A stretch of DNA of 64,000 nt from positions 5,270,001-5,334,000 of the forward strand of contig NZ_RAPV01000001.1 in the NCBI RefSeq assembly GCF_003610295.1, given 5' to 3'. The notes under the pieces are model-generated. The model was not told the origin of the DNA. It was given only the letters and a program-made list of their open reading frames with translations, and made no database searches. Below, in pieces: positions 1 through 9,436 of the stretch. Every line of letters begins with the position of its first letter. Position 1 is the first letter of the stretch. The DNA is from Paraburkholderia sp. BL23I1N1. Its GTDB lineage: Bacteria > Pseudomonadota > Gammaproteobacteria > Burkholderiales > Burkholderiaceae. The translations under genes were made by a program, and so were the position numbers.

Positions 1-2
1 TC

Positions 3-890
3 AATATCGCCTATCGGCTCGACGACACTTTTCTGTCACGCGTATTCGGATGGGAGGCGGTTCGGGCCGTTGCGCGAAACGGCAACTACGGAGTCGCGAT
101 GTTTTTCGTGATCTCGGGTTATCTGATCACAGCGAACGCAATGCGTCGCTGGTCTGAACTCGGCCTGGTCGATGTCAGGGCGTTTTACGGCTTGCGTATC
201 GCGCGCATTGTTCCGTGCCTGTTGCTGTTGTTGGCCGTCGTCAATGCGCTGGCAGGAGCCGGCATCGCCATTTTCCAGAATCATTCGCCGACCGGCACAC
301 CGGTTTCGTTCTGGCTTGTCAATCTGGCCTCGTTGACGTTCTGGATGAACGTGCTCGTCGGTTCTCACGGATGGACAAACTATGCGCTCGGCGTGCTGTG
401 GTCGCTTTCCGTGGAGGAGATGTTTTACCTCTCATTTCCACTGCTTTGCCTCGCGTTTCGCCGGGAAGTGCGGCTCGTTGCTGTCTGGCTCGCGTGCATC
501 GTCCTCGGGCCTGTCTATCGTTACTTTCACCAAGGCGACGATGGAGGGTACCTATACGCGTATTTCGCCTGCTTCGACGCAATCGCCATCGGCTGCTATA
601 CGGCGCAGCTCACGAGGCGAGTCGTGTGGCGTGGTCGTGCGCAGACCATGTTGACGTGGCTGGCGGCGGCGGGCATGACGTTCGTTTACCTATCCTGGCC
701 GATCGGAGCAAGCAACGTGTTCGGCGTTACTGCAATTGCCTTCGGCACTGCGGCTTTTATGCTGGCCGCACGTCGCACGGACGGAACCGCGAACCCACGC
801 ACGCATGGGTCCGCGGTTCTTGAGGCGTTCGCACGCCTATCTTCCGAAGGTTACATGGTTTCCGTCAACCACATCCTCCGGAGGGGCTAG
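3..890 (+). pseudogene. Acyltransferase-3 family membrane protein, 5' end outside window and 3' truncated
   Basis: The reading frame is open from the window edge and shows the acyltransferase-3 signature NGNYGVAMFFVISGYLIT, followed by several hydrophobic segments and the conserved WSLSVEEMFYLSFPLL block. Members of this family O-acylate sugars or lipids at the inner membrane and usually have about ten membrane spans over 350 or more residues. This copy stops soon after the ARLSSEGYMV motif, where family members normally continue through one or two more helices. The residues after it (VNHILRRG) are not membrane-like. I infer a 3' truncation at the edge of the rearranged accessory region to its right. 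The upstream start is not visible, so the missing 5' part cannot be judged. Family assignment is firm; pseudogene status is likely but unproven. Confidence 0.7.
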
Positions 891-2522
891 CAAATTACAC
901 GATGGAGCAAACAGGTCGAGCTCGGGCAGGCAGGTCGATCGGCTTGGCGCGACGGTTCATCGCACAGACCGAATCACGATCGTAGCGCTGGGCAGGAACT
1001 CGCATCCCGTTGGAAGCATGGCGGGAAATGCGCTACCCGGTGGGCGTCAATTCGTGTACGGCAGCGTTTCCGAGGGCGCTACGCATTCGACATCTGGTCC
1101 ATTGCGACACCCGGATTCACGGTTAAGCTTGGAAGCACTACGGGCCCGGCATCCCCATACGGGCGTAGCTCCGGAGACAAAGTGCGTGCTGGGCGTGTGC
1201 GAAATTCAAGCCTGCGTAAAAGTGTGTGCTCAGCGTGCAACCGCATTCAAAGTGTGTGGTTGGTGTGGAAACTCATCGAGAGCACATATATTGTCTCCGC
1301 CGCACTCTTGGAACGCCTCGACATACTTCCCATTGCGCTGATTGCGGACTAGGGAAAGCGTCGGCTATTCGTAGGAGGGCGGGATGGCCGCCAGATCGAA
1401 ATAGGAGTGAGGCTTGAGCCTAGAGGGCTCCGTCACGCTCGCCAGCCTGCAGGCCGACGGCTGCAGCTTCCATCGTCTCCTTAGCGATGGACGTTTGGCA
1501 TCCTGATCTCACCTCAGGGGAGGGCGCGGTCCTTGAGCCGACGCTCGAACGGCTGGATGACGATTACAATTTCGGCTTCCCGGTGACGGTGCACTAGGCT
1601 TCGCTCTCCATCGAGGTTTGCACCATGCGAGTGGCAATTGAAGAGGATAGTGCCGGGGTAAGGTCATAGCGTGCAAACAAGCGGCGGTTACGTCCCGCCA
1701 AGCCAGAGCGTTGTGCACTCCGACCCCATGATAGTACTCTGCCAAGTCAACTCAGTAATCATTTTAAAAATTTTTTTCACTCTCTGTCCCTAAAAGAAAT
1801 TTTCCTACACGACGCGCGATCGCCATCATTCATACACGCGGTATCGAAAATGCGGTTGGTCGTATTTGACAAAAAGACTGAGCAGGGCCCTCCATAGTGG
1901 TGGAAATTAGTTTGAACACCTAATAAATATAATGCGGCGAATTTCGTATCAAATATTTTTATCGATCCTTGTTATCGAAAGGGCGTGGGCAAGGAACCGC
2001 ATGAGGCATGTTTTGGGCTGCACAGATAATTGGCGTGGCTTGACTGTTCTCCGTCAGCGGCTAATGTGCAGCTAGTACACCCTGATCGGTGCGCTCAGCG
2101 ATGCTGTAATCATCCCTACCGGATAGAGCGTGCCTCCGTCTTCGTGTGGCCAGCGCATCGCTCACGAACAGACAGTCGGTGACACGACGTCATGCGCCGT
2201 GCGCGGTAAGTCACGAGGCATTATCCCAAGGATGGACGGCATGGAAAACACCGCGGTGCTATCAGAAAAAGGTGGTTGCCGCCTCGTCGATCGAGATTCT
2301 CTTCGCAGTGCGCGCGATTTTGTGTTCTTGAATTACCAGTGAGCATGTGCGTTGCAGTCGCTCCACGGCTTGCCGCGGTGTGGAGTCAGGCCGAATGTCG
2401 CGGCGTACGCGAGGGCTGCGAACTTGCGAGCCGCCCTTACGTGCTTCTGGACGATCTTGTGATGATCAAGCGCCACTGTTTTAACCATTCAAGTCTAACG
2501 GAAGTCGTCGGAGTGTCGCATC
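891..2522. other. 1.6 kb region without a recognisable gene
   Basis: Open frames exist here but none has convincing protein character or homology that I recognise. The stretch around 1740-1960 is clearly more AT-rich than its surroundings and has homopolymeric A and T runs. Three imperfect repeats lie at 1179-1274. The region sits between a truncated acyltransferase gene and the Tn7-like transposition genes, so it probably holds one end of that element, but I could not identify terminal inverted repeats. Confidence 0.5.
1179..1274 (+). repeat. Three imperfect direct repeats (AAAGTGYGTG core)
   Basis: Copies begin at 1179, 1219 and 1249. They share the core AAAGTGYGTG followed by a G/T-rich tail ending GTG and then an AA-containing tail. 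Spacing is 40 and 30 bp. They lie upstream of the tns genes in the same orientation, an arrangement seen for transposase-binding sites at Tn7-like ends. No matching inverted set was found on the right side, so this role is a guess. Confidence 0.3.
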
Positions 2523-5267
2523 GTGGAACGAATCAGCGCTGACATGCTCGACGCGTTGCTCAAGCGCCAATGCGTGACTAAGCGGGGAATTGATCTCGTG
2601 CACTCGATCCGGGAGGGGGAGCCCCTGGAGCCAAAGCCACGAGTGCGCGCCGGGCGCATGCGGGGCGAACACATCAGTCCCCTGATGGGTTTTGCGGTCC
2701 GGCTCAACGATGTCACACTGCAGTCAGCGTTGTTACACGAGCTAGACGATCCGCAGGCGGCATGTCTCGAATACTATAGTTGGCCAACGGAATTTGGTGG
2801 TATTCGTTACGGGGTCAGCCACGGTACCCGCATACAGGTCGACGTCATCAGGCCATTTTTATTGAAGATAACAGACCAATGGTGCGGATTCATCGATGTC
2901 TTCTCGACCTCGATGATGAAAAAAAGCGCAATGAGCGGCAATACGCTTTATGAGGAGGTGGATGAGGGACATTGGACATGTCCTGCCGTGATCGACCGCT
3001 TGTCGCAATACGGCCTGCGTTACGAGATAGTGACGGAGAAACATTTTGGTCCATGGTATTTGTTGAACATGGGGTTGCTCAGCCCCTACCGTCAGCCTGA
3101 CTACAAGATTCGGGATGCCGCAGCGTGTGCGGTGGTCGTGGCGATGGTAAAGGACAGGGGATACGTCACTCGGCGCGAACTGATCGAGCGGCAACTGATC
3201 TACCCGGACGACCTAAACTATCTGATCGTTACCCGTCGCGTGTTCTTCCCGCTGCAGTCGCAGGACGTGACTGACATGCGCTCGTCTGCAGTGTACAGGG
3301 ACGCCACCGCGTATGACGTCGTCAAGGCGGCCAAGGCGGCGAGCGACGGCTTTCTATCGCTCGATACGGCGGGCAAAGAGCGATCAGCCGACACGACATC
3401 CAACCACGAGCCAGATTTCATTCAATTGGTGTCGCCCGAAGCGTACGACCATGCCCGGCACAAGATGACCACCCTTTCTGAGCCGATCTCATACTGGTGG
3501 CCAGGAAGCGGCCCGGCGAGGGAGGGCAAACCTATTCCCTCCTCAACGAAAGCGCTCTGGCGGTCAAAGGCGGAATCGGGCAGGGTGCTGTACGGCAATG
3601 CAATATATGGACTGATTCCCCTATGGCACGAGCGCGGTAGTAGGATCAAGAGGTTTCCACAGAGCGAGCGGCTTTGGGATCACGTATTCCTGAAATACCG
3701 CCTAAAGAAACGATGGAGTATTCGCGCCACGCACGGAATGTTCAGCACGTTGGCGCTCCGTCTTGGTCTCCCTTTCTTTTCAGAGAGGACTGCAAAAACG
3801 CGAGACAAGGAATACGACCGGAGCATCTTCGTCCAATTTCGGGACGGTAGTGCAGCGCGTTATGCCGTTGCGGGATTCACTCGGCCCGGTGCGGCAAATC
3901 GCCTTTATCAGGCCGGGGTGCCGCTCTTTCTCGCGCACATTGACCACACGCCTCTGGGAATAAAAATCGAGAATTCGGCCAATGGTCGGCGTTTCAAGTG
4001 TCAGGTGTGGCTCTCGGTGATGATCGACGCAGCGACTGGCAGGAAGCTAGCGTGGACCATTTCGTTTGGAGCGCCGAGTGCTGCAGCGGTCGCAACGGTT
4101 TTGTTCGAATGTATCGACAGGCACGGGTGCTTGCCGCGATTCATCGTGGTCGACAATGCGCCCGAGTTTGATTCCATCGTTATGCACCGAATCCTGCAGG
4201 AGGCCGAGTCACATCTTTTATGGCGCCCTGCTTATCATCCCAGATATGGTGCCCCGGTCGAGGCTGCCAACCATAAGATCACGGTTCAGGTATTGCAGAT
4301 GTTGGCGGGCAACACAGTTGCGGTGAAGAGCCTGTATGACTATTCCAGGACCTTTATTGCGCGCAATCCGGAACTGATGACTCTCACGCAACTGAATGCT
4401 TACCTCAAAGGTGTATTCGATGAGGTGGAGATGGAAGTGGGATCTGCGAAAACAGGAGACGAATCCATCAGAGACTACGAAGCACGCATCGCAACGGAAG
4501 TTGGTACCGAACACCGAAAATCCATTGAACTTACATTGGCATTCCGACGCCTTTGCATGCCACGTGCCTCGAATGAGGGACGGCGGACCGTTCGGGACGA
4601 AGGTTATGTGGTGGTGAATAACCTGGCTTATTTCTCGGAAGACCTGAAGCGATTCCGAGGCCAGACCGTGCATGTTTCACCCGATCTCATCCATCCCGGT
4701 CTTGTCTACATTTATGTAAGCAAGGAGATCGGTTGGATAGATGCGAAAAGTATCTTTACCGATTTTTTTGCCCTTTATTCGCGGCGTGAGCTGCTTGGTG
4801 TGCTCGCTGAACTCAAGCTCGGGAGACTGCGAGGCGTCCGGGACCCAGCCTTCATCGCGAGAGCGCTCGCAGAAAAACTTCTGGAACTGGAGCGCGATCC
4901 TGCGCGCTGCGATTACCTTGCCCGGCAGATGGACAGCCTGATGAACCGCGCACCGTCTCTCCTTAAGACTGAGCCAGGTTCTAGCAGTTACTTCAATGCG
5001 CCGCCCACTGTCGGAGCGGATGCGATGGCAGGCGTAACCGCCGACACAGTCGCCCAGGAGTGCGCAAAACCGCCGTGCACCGCCGAACGGGTTGTGAGCA
5101 CCGAAGCTGCTATAGCTGGAGGGGCAGCCTCGCAGGCAGAGGGCGAAGCGGTCGACGCCGAAGTTGTCAATGCCGCCACTGGCGACTCTCATACTGATGT
5201 GCTTGACGGGGGAAAAAACGATGAGGACTGGGAAATCAAAGTACGTCCGTCCAGGCTATCTTTCTAG
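2523..5267 (+). CDS. TnsA-TnsB fusion transposase of a Tn7-like element
   Basis: A 914-residue protein starting at a GTG with GGAG ten bases upstream; an in-frame stop at 2496 excludes earlier starts. The TnsB part has an rve/DDE integrase core with D474 (HIDHTP), D544 (VVDNAPEF) and E580 (GAPVEAANH); 35 residues separate the last two, as in retroviral-type integrases. It is preceded by a winged-helix-like region with the GLIPLWHERG motif. The first roughly 275 residues look like TnsA: an ALLHELDDP...YYSWP block, a VDV block where TnsA has PD, and the RYEIVTEKHF...NMGLL block that matches the vITe...N..L part of TnsA, followed by a helical domain. The expected E-x-K of the nuclease site reads IDVFST, so the catalytic Lys seems lost. 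The C terminus (about 815-914) is low-complexity and Ala/Glu-rich. The gene is followed after 26 bp by tnsC. TnsAB fusions are known in some Tn7-like families. Confidence 0.85.
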   Translation: MERISADMLDALLKRQCVTKRGIDLVHSIREGEPLEPKPRVRAGRMRGEHISPLMGFAVRLNDVTLQSALLHELDDPQAACLEYYSWPTEFGGIRYGVSHGTRIQVDVIRPFLLKITDQWCGFIDVFSTSMMKKSAMSGNTLYEEVDEGHWTCPAVIDRLSQYGLRYEIVTEKHFGPWYLLNMGLLSPYRQPDYKIRDAAACAVVVAMVKDRGYVTRRELIERQLIYPDDLNYLIVTRRVFFPLQSQDVTDMRSSAVYRDATAYDVVKAAKAASDGFLSLDTAGKERSADTTSNHEPDFIQLVSPEAYDHARHKMTTLSEPISYWWPGSGPAREGKPIPSSTKALWRSKAESGRVLYGNAIYGLIPLWHERGSRIKRFPQSERLWDHVFLKYRLKKRWSIRATHGMFSTLALRLGLPFFSERTAKTRDKEYDRSIFVQFRDGSAARYAVAGFTRPGAANRLYQAGVPLFLAHIDHTPLGIKIENSANGRRFKCQVWLSVMIDAATGRKLAWTISFGAPSAAAVATVLFECIDRHGCLPRFIVVDNAPEFDSIVMHRILQEAESHLLWRPAYHPRYGAPVEAANHKITVQVLQMLAGNTVAVKSLYDYSRTFIARNPELMTLTQLNAYLKGVFDEVEMEVGSAKTGDESIRDYEARIATEVGTEHRKSIELTLAFRRLCMPRASNEGRRTVRDEGYVVVNNLAYFSEDLKRFRGQTVHVSPDLIHPGLVYIYVSKEIGWIDAKSIFTDFFALYSRRELLGVLAELKLGRLRGVRDPAFIARALAEKLLELERDPARCDYLARQMDSLMNRAPSLLKTEPGSSSYFNAPPTVGADAMAGVTADTVAQECAKPPCTAERVVSTEAAIAGGAASQAEGEAVDAEVVNAATGDSHTDVLDGGKNDEDWEIKVRPSRLSF

Positions 5268-5293
5268 CGTTAACCGCCACAAGGAGGAATCTC

Positions 5294-6400
5294 ATGGCAA
5301 AAATCGATTATGGAGCGATGGTGCAGCAGTTAAACCTTACGCCTGCGCATGTAATCGAAGCAATCGACGACCTTAACGCGTGGGTCTGTCTGCACACCCG
5401 ATTTGTGTTGAGCCAGCAAATTATCATGAACGCTATCTCGGGACGATCACGCGATCTGCTGATTGTCGTCATCGGCCCAGCCCGCGTCGGAAAAACAACC
5501 TTGTTTGAATCGATAGCTGGGATGACCGATGCACTGGCGCAGCAGGCGGGAAAGCGAAGAGGGTGTTTCAGATTTTCAGTGCCTCCTCCCGACGCGCGAG
5601 GCCGGTTCAACTGGACTGCAGCAATCACCGAAGCGTATGCGTCAAGCAATGAGATCCTGCCATCGAAGAAGATCGTGTATGGCGATATTACCGAGGGCGC
5701 ACCGCGGCGCGTCCCTGCCAACCCTTCAAGCGCAGCAGCGGAGGAGGCGCTGTGGAAAAGTTTCATCAAGAACGTTCAGCTGGAGCAGCTTGTCACCATC
5801 GTCGACGAGGGCAATACGATCCCCGTGACGCTGTCGCAGCTTCAAGTTGATCGCGCCATTCACGCGCTGAAGTACATTGTCGCTCAGACAAGGCAGCCAC
5901 TCGTGATTGGTGGAACGTCCGCCATCCGGCATATCGTCGAGCATGACACGCAGTTGAAAGTGCGCACCAAGGTTTTGATGCAAGATCCCTACGGGGATAG
6001 TCAGAATGACGAAGCAAGCTTCAAGGTCTTCATCGAAGAAATGGAAAAGCGGCTTGGTCCCAGGTACTGCAAACCGAGAAGTCTCTCGGCACACTCAGCG
6101 GAAATTCGTCGAGGGGTGGACGGTCGATGTGGCTTGGCAGTTCGACTCACGACTGATGCGCTAAGCCAGCACGGAGGAAATGGCGAGCTGGATTGGCCAC
6201 TGTATAAGCAACATCTCGACTCCTTCTCGCAAGCCGCGGAAGCCGATCTCGCGGCGGAGCGACATATGACCGGCAGGCCCATTGTTGCTGCGGCGGAGGC
6301 GGCCATCACCAAAAAGGTACCGGGATCTCGAAAAGGCAAAAGGGATAGCCGGGTTGGAGCGACAAAAAATACCAATGCACCCAACCATCCCTACGAGTAA
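5294..6400 (+). CDS. TnsC/TniB-type AAA+ ATPase, transposition regulator
   Basis: A 368-residue protein with a strong AAGGAGG ribosome site seven bases before ATG. Walker A is GPARVGKT at residues 61-68 and Walker B is VTIVDEGN with D171 and E172. The region after Walker B (LKYIVAQTRQPLVIGGTSAIRHIV) fits sensor-1 of the TniB/TnsC family. These ATPases assemble on target DNA, link the TniQ protein to the transposase and control target immunity. The C-terminal tail (residues 330-368) is basic and disordered-looking. It follows tnsAB by 26 bp, and its last 26 bp overlap the start of the first tniQ gene, so the three are very probably one transcript. Confidence 0.88.
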   Translation: MAKIDYGAMVQQLNLTPAHVIEAIDDLNAWVCLHTRFVLSQQIIMNAISGRSRDLLIVVIGPARVGKTTLFESIAGMTDALAQQAGKRRGCFRFSVPPPDARGRFNWTAAITEAYASSNEILPSKKIVYGDITEGAPRRVPANPSSAAAEEALWKSFIKNVQLEQLVTIVDEGNTIPVTLSQLQVDRAIHALKYIVAQTRQPLVIGGTSAIRHIVEHDTQLKVRTKVLMQDPYGDSQNDEASFKVFIEEMEKRLGPRYCKPRSLSAHSAEIRRGVDGRCGLAVRLTTDALSQHGGNGELDWPLYKQHLDSFSQAAEADLAAERHMTGRPIVAAAEAAITKKVPGSRKGKRDSRVGATKNTNAPNHPYE

Positions 6401-7721
6401 GTTGGACCTGGTCGAACCGTTAAGCGTTGGCACCGGTCTCGTTGAGGCATCGTCGTCGCTCTGGAAGCGTGCGGCTGAGCGCGTGTCGGTCGGTTTCTCA
6501 GAACTGATGAGATGGGGGTTTGACGGGCGGCCAGTACCACCCAACTCGGCGCCTAGAGTCACCGCACAACGCTTGCATCAGAGTGGTTTTCCCGGAATCG
6601 ATGGATCAGGCGCCATCGCAAAACTGTATCTCGATCCGCTGAGAAGTCTGGCCGCCTCAGGTCGCATTGAGGCGTGCACGCTTCTTCCGTTTGCTGGGCT
6701 TTTGTCTGAGAGGCGCCTGCTGCGTCGATACCGGGCCTGGTGTCCCATGTGTCTCTTTTCAATGCTGTCTGGGCCATGTGTGTACGAGCCTCTCTTATGG
6801 CGTCTATACGCCGTCAAGGTGTGTCCGGTACACCGGGTCGACCTGGTTGAAGTTTGCTACATGTGCAGAGCGCTGCGACAACGGGTACTTGGGTCTTTTG
6901 CTCGAGTGGGGTGTTGTAACCGGTGCGGCGCGTGGCTCGGAACTAGGGAAGCCGCCCGTAGCCTCCCGAGTGCTGACCCGTGCGAGGTCAAGGTGTCACG
7001 GGCGATCATGAATTTGCTGGCACTGACTGCCGAGTTCGAGAGCGACGGGCATGACGGGCACTCAACCTTGCGGAAGTTGGTGACGGTAAGTGCGGTGCGT
7101 GACCTGTTGATCTCGAAGTTTGACATTTCGCCTATAACAGTCTTGGCCTACAGGCGCGTACCGTCGTTGCCTCAACTCTCTGTTCTGGCAACGGTGGCTG
7201 CTGTCTCGCGTCAACCGCTTCATCGAGTGATTCTTGGTCAGGTTGAGTCTTGGAGGAGTAGCAGTGACTCCAGTGCGAGAATAGATGTGTCGCCGCGAAA
7301 TCCACGACGAAACTGGAAGTCAATTGGGCGCAAGTTTGAAAAGCTTGCTATGGACCCCGCATGCACCAACGTGGAAAAAGCCTGCAAGCTGGTTAAGATA
7401 GACGAAACTTCAGCACATAGGCATTTTCCGGATTCCGTCGCCCGAATCGCCCAGAGAGGAAAAATTTTCAGACTAGAAAAAGCAGCAGCCCACAAACAGG
7501 ATATGTTAATGAAAATGCGTGATGCGTTCAGGACGCTAATCGCAGACGGGGTGTATCCGTCGTTCGAGAAAATAGCCAAAATGTCTGGGGTCGACACCAG
7601 ACACCTCGATCGAGAATGCGTCAAAGACTTGCTCGATGAAGAGTGGAAACGGGCTGAAGGGAAGACCCATCTGACACGCCAAGGCTCTCGAAATCCGAAT
7701 TTTATCCGGGATGGTTCGTAA
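6375..7721 (+). CDS. TniQ-family target-selection protein (first copy)
   Basis: TniQ/TnsD proteins bind or recognise the target site and recruit TnsC. The 448-residue frame starting at the ATG at 6375 overlaps tnsC by 26 bp; an earlier in-frame start at 6282 would overlap tnsC more deeply. Family zinc-binding motifs are visible: WCPMC (first Cys about residue 123), VCPVH (about 150), VCYMC and GCCNRCGAWLG. After the zinc region the protein continues for about 250 residues with helix-turn-helix-like and basic segments, as in longer TnsD-type members. A weak GGAG lies 15 bases upstream of the chosen start, so translation may be coupled to tnsC. Confidence 0.82.
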   Translation: MHPTIPTSKLDLVEPLSVGTGLVEASSSLWKRAAERVSVGFSELMRWGFDGRPVPPNSAPRVTAQRLHQSGFPGIDGSGAIAKLYLDPLRSLAASGRIEACTLLPFAGLLSERRLLRRYRAWCPMCLFSMLSGPCVYEPLLWRLYAVKVCPVHRVDLVEVCYMCRALRQRVLGSFARVGCCNRCGAWLGTREAARSLPSADPCEVKVSRAIMNLLALTAEFESDGHDGHSTLRKLVTVSAVRDLLISKFDISPITVLAYRRVPSLPQLSVLATVAAVSRQPLHRVILGQVESWRSSSDSSARIDVSPRNPRRNWKSIGRKFEKLAMDPACTNVEKACKLVKIDETSAHRHFPDSVARIAQRGKIFRLEKAAAHKQDMLMKMRDAFRTLIADGVYPSFEKIAKMSGVDTRHLDRECVKDLLDEEWKRAEGKTHLTRQGSRNPNFIRDGS

Positions 7722-8155
7722 TCAAGTGTCCGCTGACTGCATGAGCACGCATTAAATAGGAAGGTCTGCGTTTTGAGCCCATGAGATTTTGGTCTTTTAT
7801 GCGCGCAACGCTTCCATTTCGACGGCATCCAGGTGGTTGGCAGTGACCCTGAATTGTTCCATGTCTACGCTCATGATTTATTTATGCTACAAGGAAACCA
7901 GAGATCTTGATATTAATCCTACATGGGCGCTTGTAAGGATTGCAGATCTTCCACGTCTGCTTGATAGCGAGGTGACACCGAGTGCCTTCGCAGAGGCTGA
8001 CCACAACAGTGTTCAACGAGGATTGAAGGGGCTTGTCTTCCAGGGCTACAAGTCGTAGAACTATTCGTTTCTGGGCGAAACATCCGGACATCGTTTCCCG
8101 ATGCCTACCATGATTAATATCACGGCGGGCAACATCAGTGTATTAAGAGGGCGGC
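7722..8155. other. Spacer between the two tniQ genes
   Basis: This 434-bp stretch is more AT-rich than the genes around it. It contains one short open frame (7861-8058), annotated separately with low confidence. No hairpin terminator or clear promoter was identified, but the size of the gap suggests that the second tniQ has its own promoter. Confidence 0.4.
7861..8058 (+). CDS. Possible small protein of unknown function
   Basis: A 65-codon frame from ATG (MSTLMIYLCYKETRDLD...) to TAG. It begins with a short hydrophobic stretch and then has a mixed, soluble-looking sequence. It has no recognisable motif and no good ribosome-binding site. It could be a relic or chance open frame between the two tniQ genes. 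I would not rely on it without expression or conservation data. Confidence 0.2.
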   Translation: MSTLMIYLCYKETRDLDINPTWALVRIADLPRLLDSEVTPSAFAEADHNSVQRGLKGLVFQGYKS

Positions 8156-9436
8156 ATGGACATCGAACTTGCAACTGGGGCTGGGGGGCGAGGAGAGCAG
8201 CTCAGTAGCCTGGCCCTGAGGTGCGCGGAGCGTCTGTCGGTTCCATTTCGCGATTTTTATCGCGAACTTATTGCGCCGCGCATCTACGAGGGACGCCCGA
8301 TGCCTGATGGGCAGGGTATCCCGGTGAACGGAACCGTGGACGGGATGCTACAGGCCGCAGCGGCCTGGGCGAAAGCGATGAACTCGCTCTTGAATCGCTC
8401 AGATTTGCGGCGTGCGACGCTGTTGCCGTGGCGTCAGACGCTCGCACCGCGAGCCCTGGTCAGAACACACCGTGCATGGTGCCCTATCTGTCTAGACGAT
8501 TTCTTACGTCACGGAAAGACAGTCTATGAACCCCTTGTGTGGCGTGTCGCGGATGTAGTCGTTTGCCCCCATCACTGCGTACATCTCGAGGTTCAATGTC
8601 CGCATTGTGGGCGGGGTCGGCAACCATCATTCGGCGCCTTTACACGAGTAGGTTGCTGTCGCGGATGCGGGAAGTGGCTGGGGAGACTGATTCAGGACGA
8701 GTCAACGTCTATCGGTGCGCTGGACATCTTCGTTTCGCGCACCGTTGAAGAGGCGCTGTCGCTGTCCAACGTCAGAGACGACATCGATCTAATCCCCTCG
8801 GAAGTGGCAGTGCGCGCGCTACGTGATGTCTTCTTTTATGGATCGTCTGCGCAGATGGGGCGCGCATTGGGAATCTTGCCTTCACAGGTCGTGCATTTTT
8901 CCGCCGGTACGTTTCCCGCCCCATTGCATCTGTTCGTTCGCGCAAGTTATGCGACAGGCGCGACCATGGAGCAGATCTTCGTCACTAACAAGTTTGATCT
9001 GGAGGGCGGTGCGAGGCGAAAGCCGAGTTTTGAGATTCAGCGATCAGTGTCGCGTCGGTCACAGTTGCGAGCCGATCTTGTGATACGCCTCAACAACGCA
9101 CTCGCAGATGGTGGAAGGCAGTCGGTCGGTGCTGTAGCGGCAAGCCTGAATATAACAGCGATAACGGTGTGGAGACGCGAGCGCGAGTTGGCATCACGTC
9201 TTGCGCAGATGCATGCAGAATTCGTGCGTGGGGAGGCTCGGGCGGAGAAAGCAAGATACCAGGCCAAGGTTATCGCATTCATCACGGCATGTGCGGCACG
9301 TGGTATCACTCCCGGCCGAAGGCAAGTCGACGTGGAATGTGGAGGCGTTGGGCGATTTTCGACTGATTGGAAGCGTTCAATAATCAAGGACGCCGTGCGG
9401 CAAGTCGCAATGTTGCCGCAAGCCATTGATGAATAG
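8156..9436 (+). CDS. TniQ-family target-selection protein (second, divergent copy)
   Basis: A 426-residue protein with a GAGG-type ribosome site a few bases before ATG. It shares the TniQ zinc-binding layout with the first copy: WCPIC (first Cys about residue 109), VCPHH, QCPHCG and GCCRGCGKWLG. It also shares the phrases TLLPW / LLPF and YEPLVWR / YEPLLWR just before the second motif. The sequences differ elsewhere, including a shorter N terminus. The C-terminal part includes a likely DNA-binding segment (VGAVAASLNITAITVWRRERE, about residues 323-343). Two TniQs in one element usually serve two targeting modes in Tn7-like elements; that is inference here. Confidence 0.82.
   Translation: MDIELATGAGGRGEQLSSLALRCAERLSVPFRDFYRELIAPRIYEGRPMPDGQGIPVNGTVDGMLQAAAAWAKAMNSLLNRSDLRRATLLPWRQTLAPRALVRTHRAWCPICLDDFLRHGKTVYEPLVWRVADVVVCPHHCVHLEVQCPHCGRGRQPSFGAFTRVGCCRGCGKWLGRLIQDESTSIGALDIFVSRTVEEALSLSNVRDDIDLIPSEVAVRALRDVFFYGSSAQMGRALGILPSQVVHFSAGTFPAPLHLFVRASYATGATMEQIFVTNKFDLEGGARRKPSFEIQRSVSRRSQLRADLVIRLNNALADGGRQSVGAVAASLNITAITVWRRERELASRLAQMHAEFVRGEARAEKARYQAKVIAFITACAARGITPGRRQVDVECGGVGRFSTDWKRSIIKDAVRQVAMLPQAIDE

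Larger units (their letters stand above)
2523..9436 (+). mobile_element. Tn7-like transposition module (tnsAB-tnsC-tniQ-tniQ), ends not defined
   Basis: Four co-directional genes encode a TnsA-TnsB fusion, a TnsC-type AAA ATPase and two TniQ-family zinc-finger proteins. This is the core machinery of Tn7-like heteromeric transposons, in which TnsA/TnsB cut and join DNA, TnsC is the regulator and TniQ/TnsD proteins choose targets. There is no tnsE-like gene, no cas gene, no CRISPR array and no resolvase in the window. Flanking genes are truncated on both sides (acyltransferase to the left, MFS stump to the right), and they are different genes, so the boundaries probably include deletions. The coordinates given cover only the genes. 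Confidence 0.8.

Noticed and set aside
736..1341. 201-codon frame following the acyltransferase, as a possible frameshifted C terminus
   Set aside because: The translated sequence has no membrane helices, so it cannot be the missing acyltransferase end.
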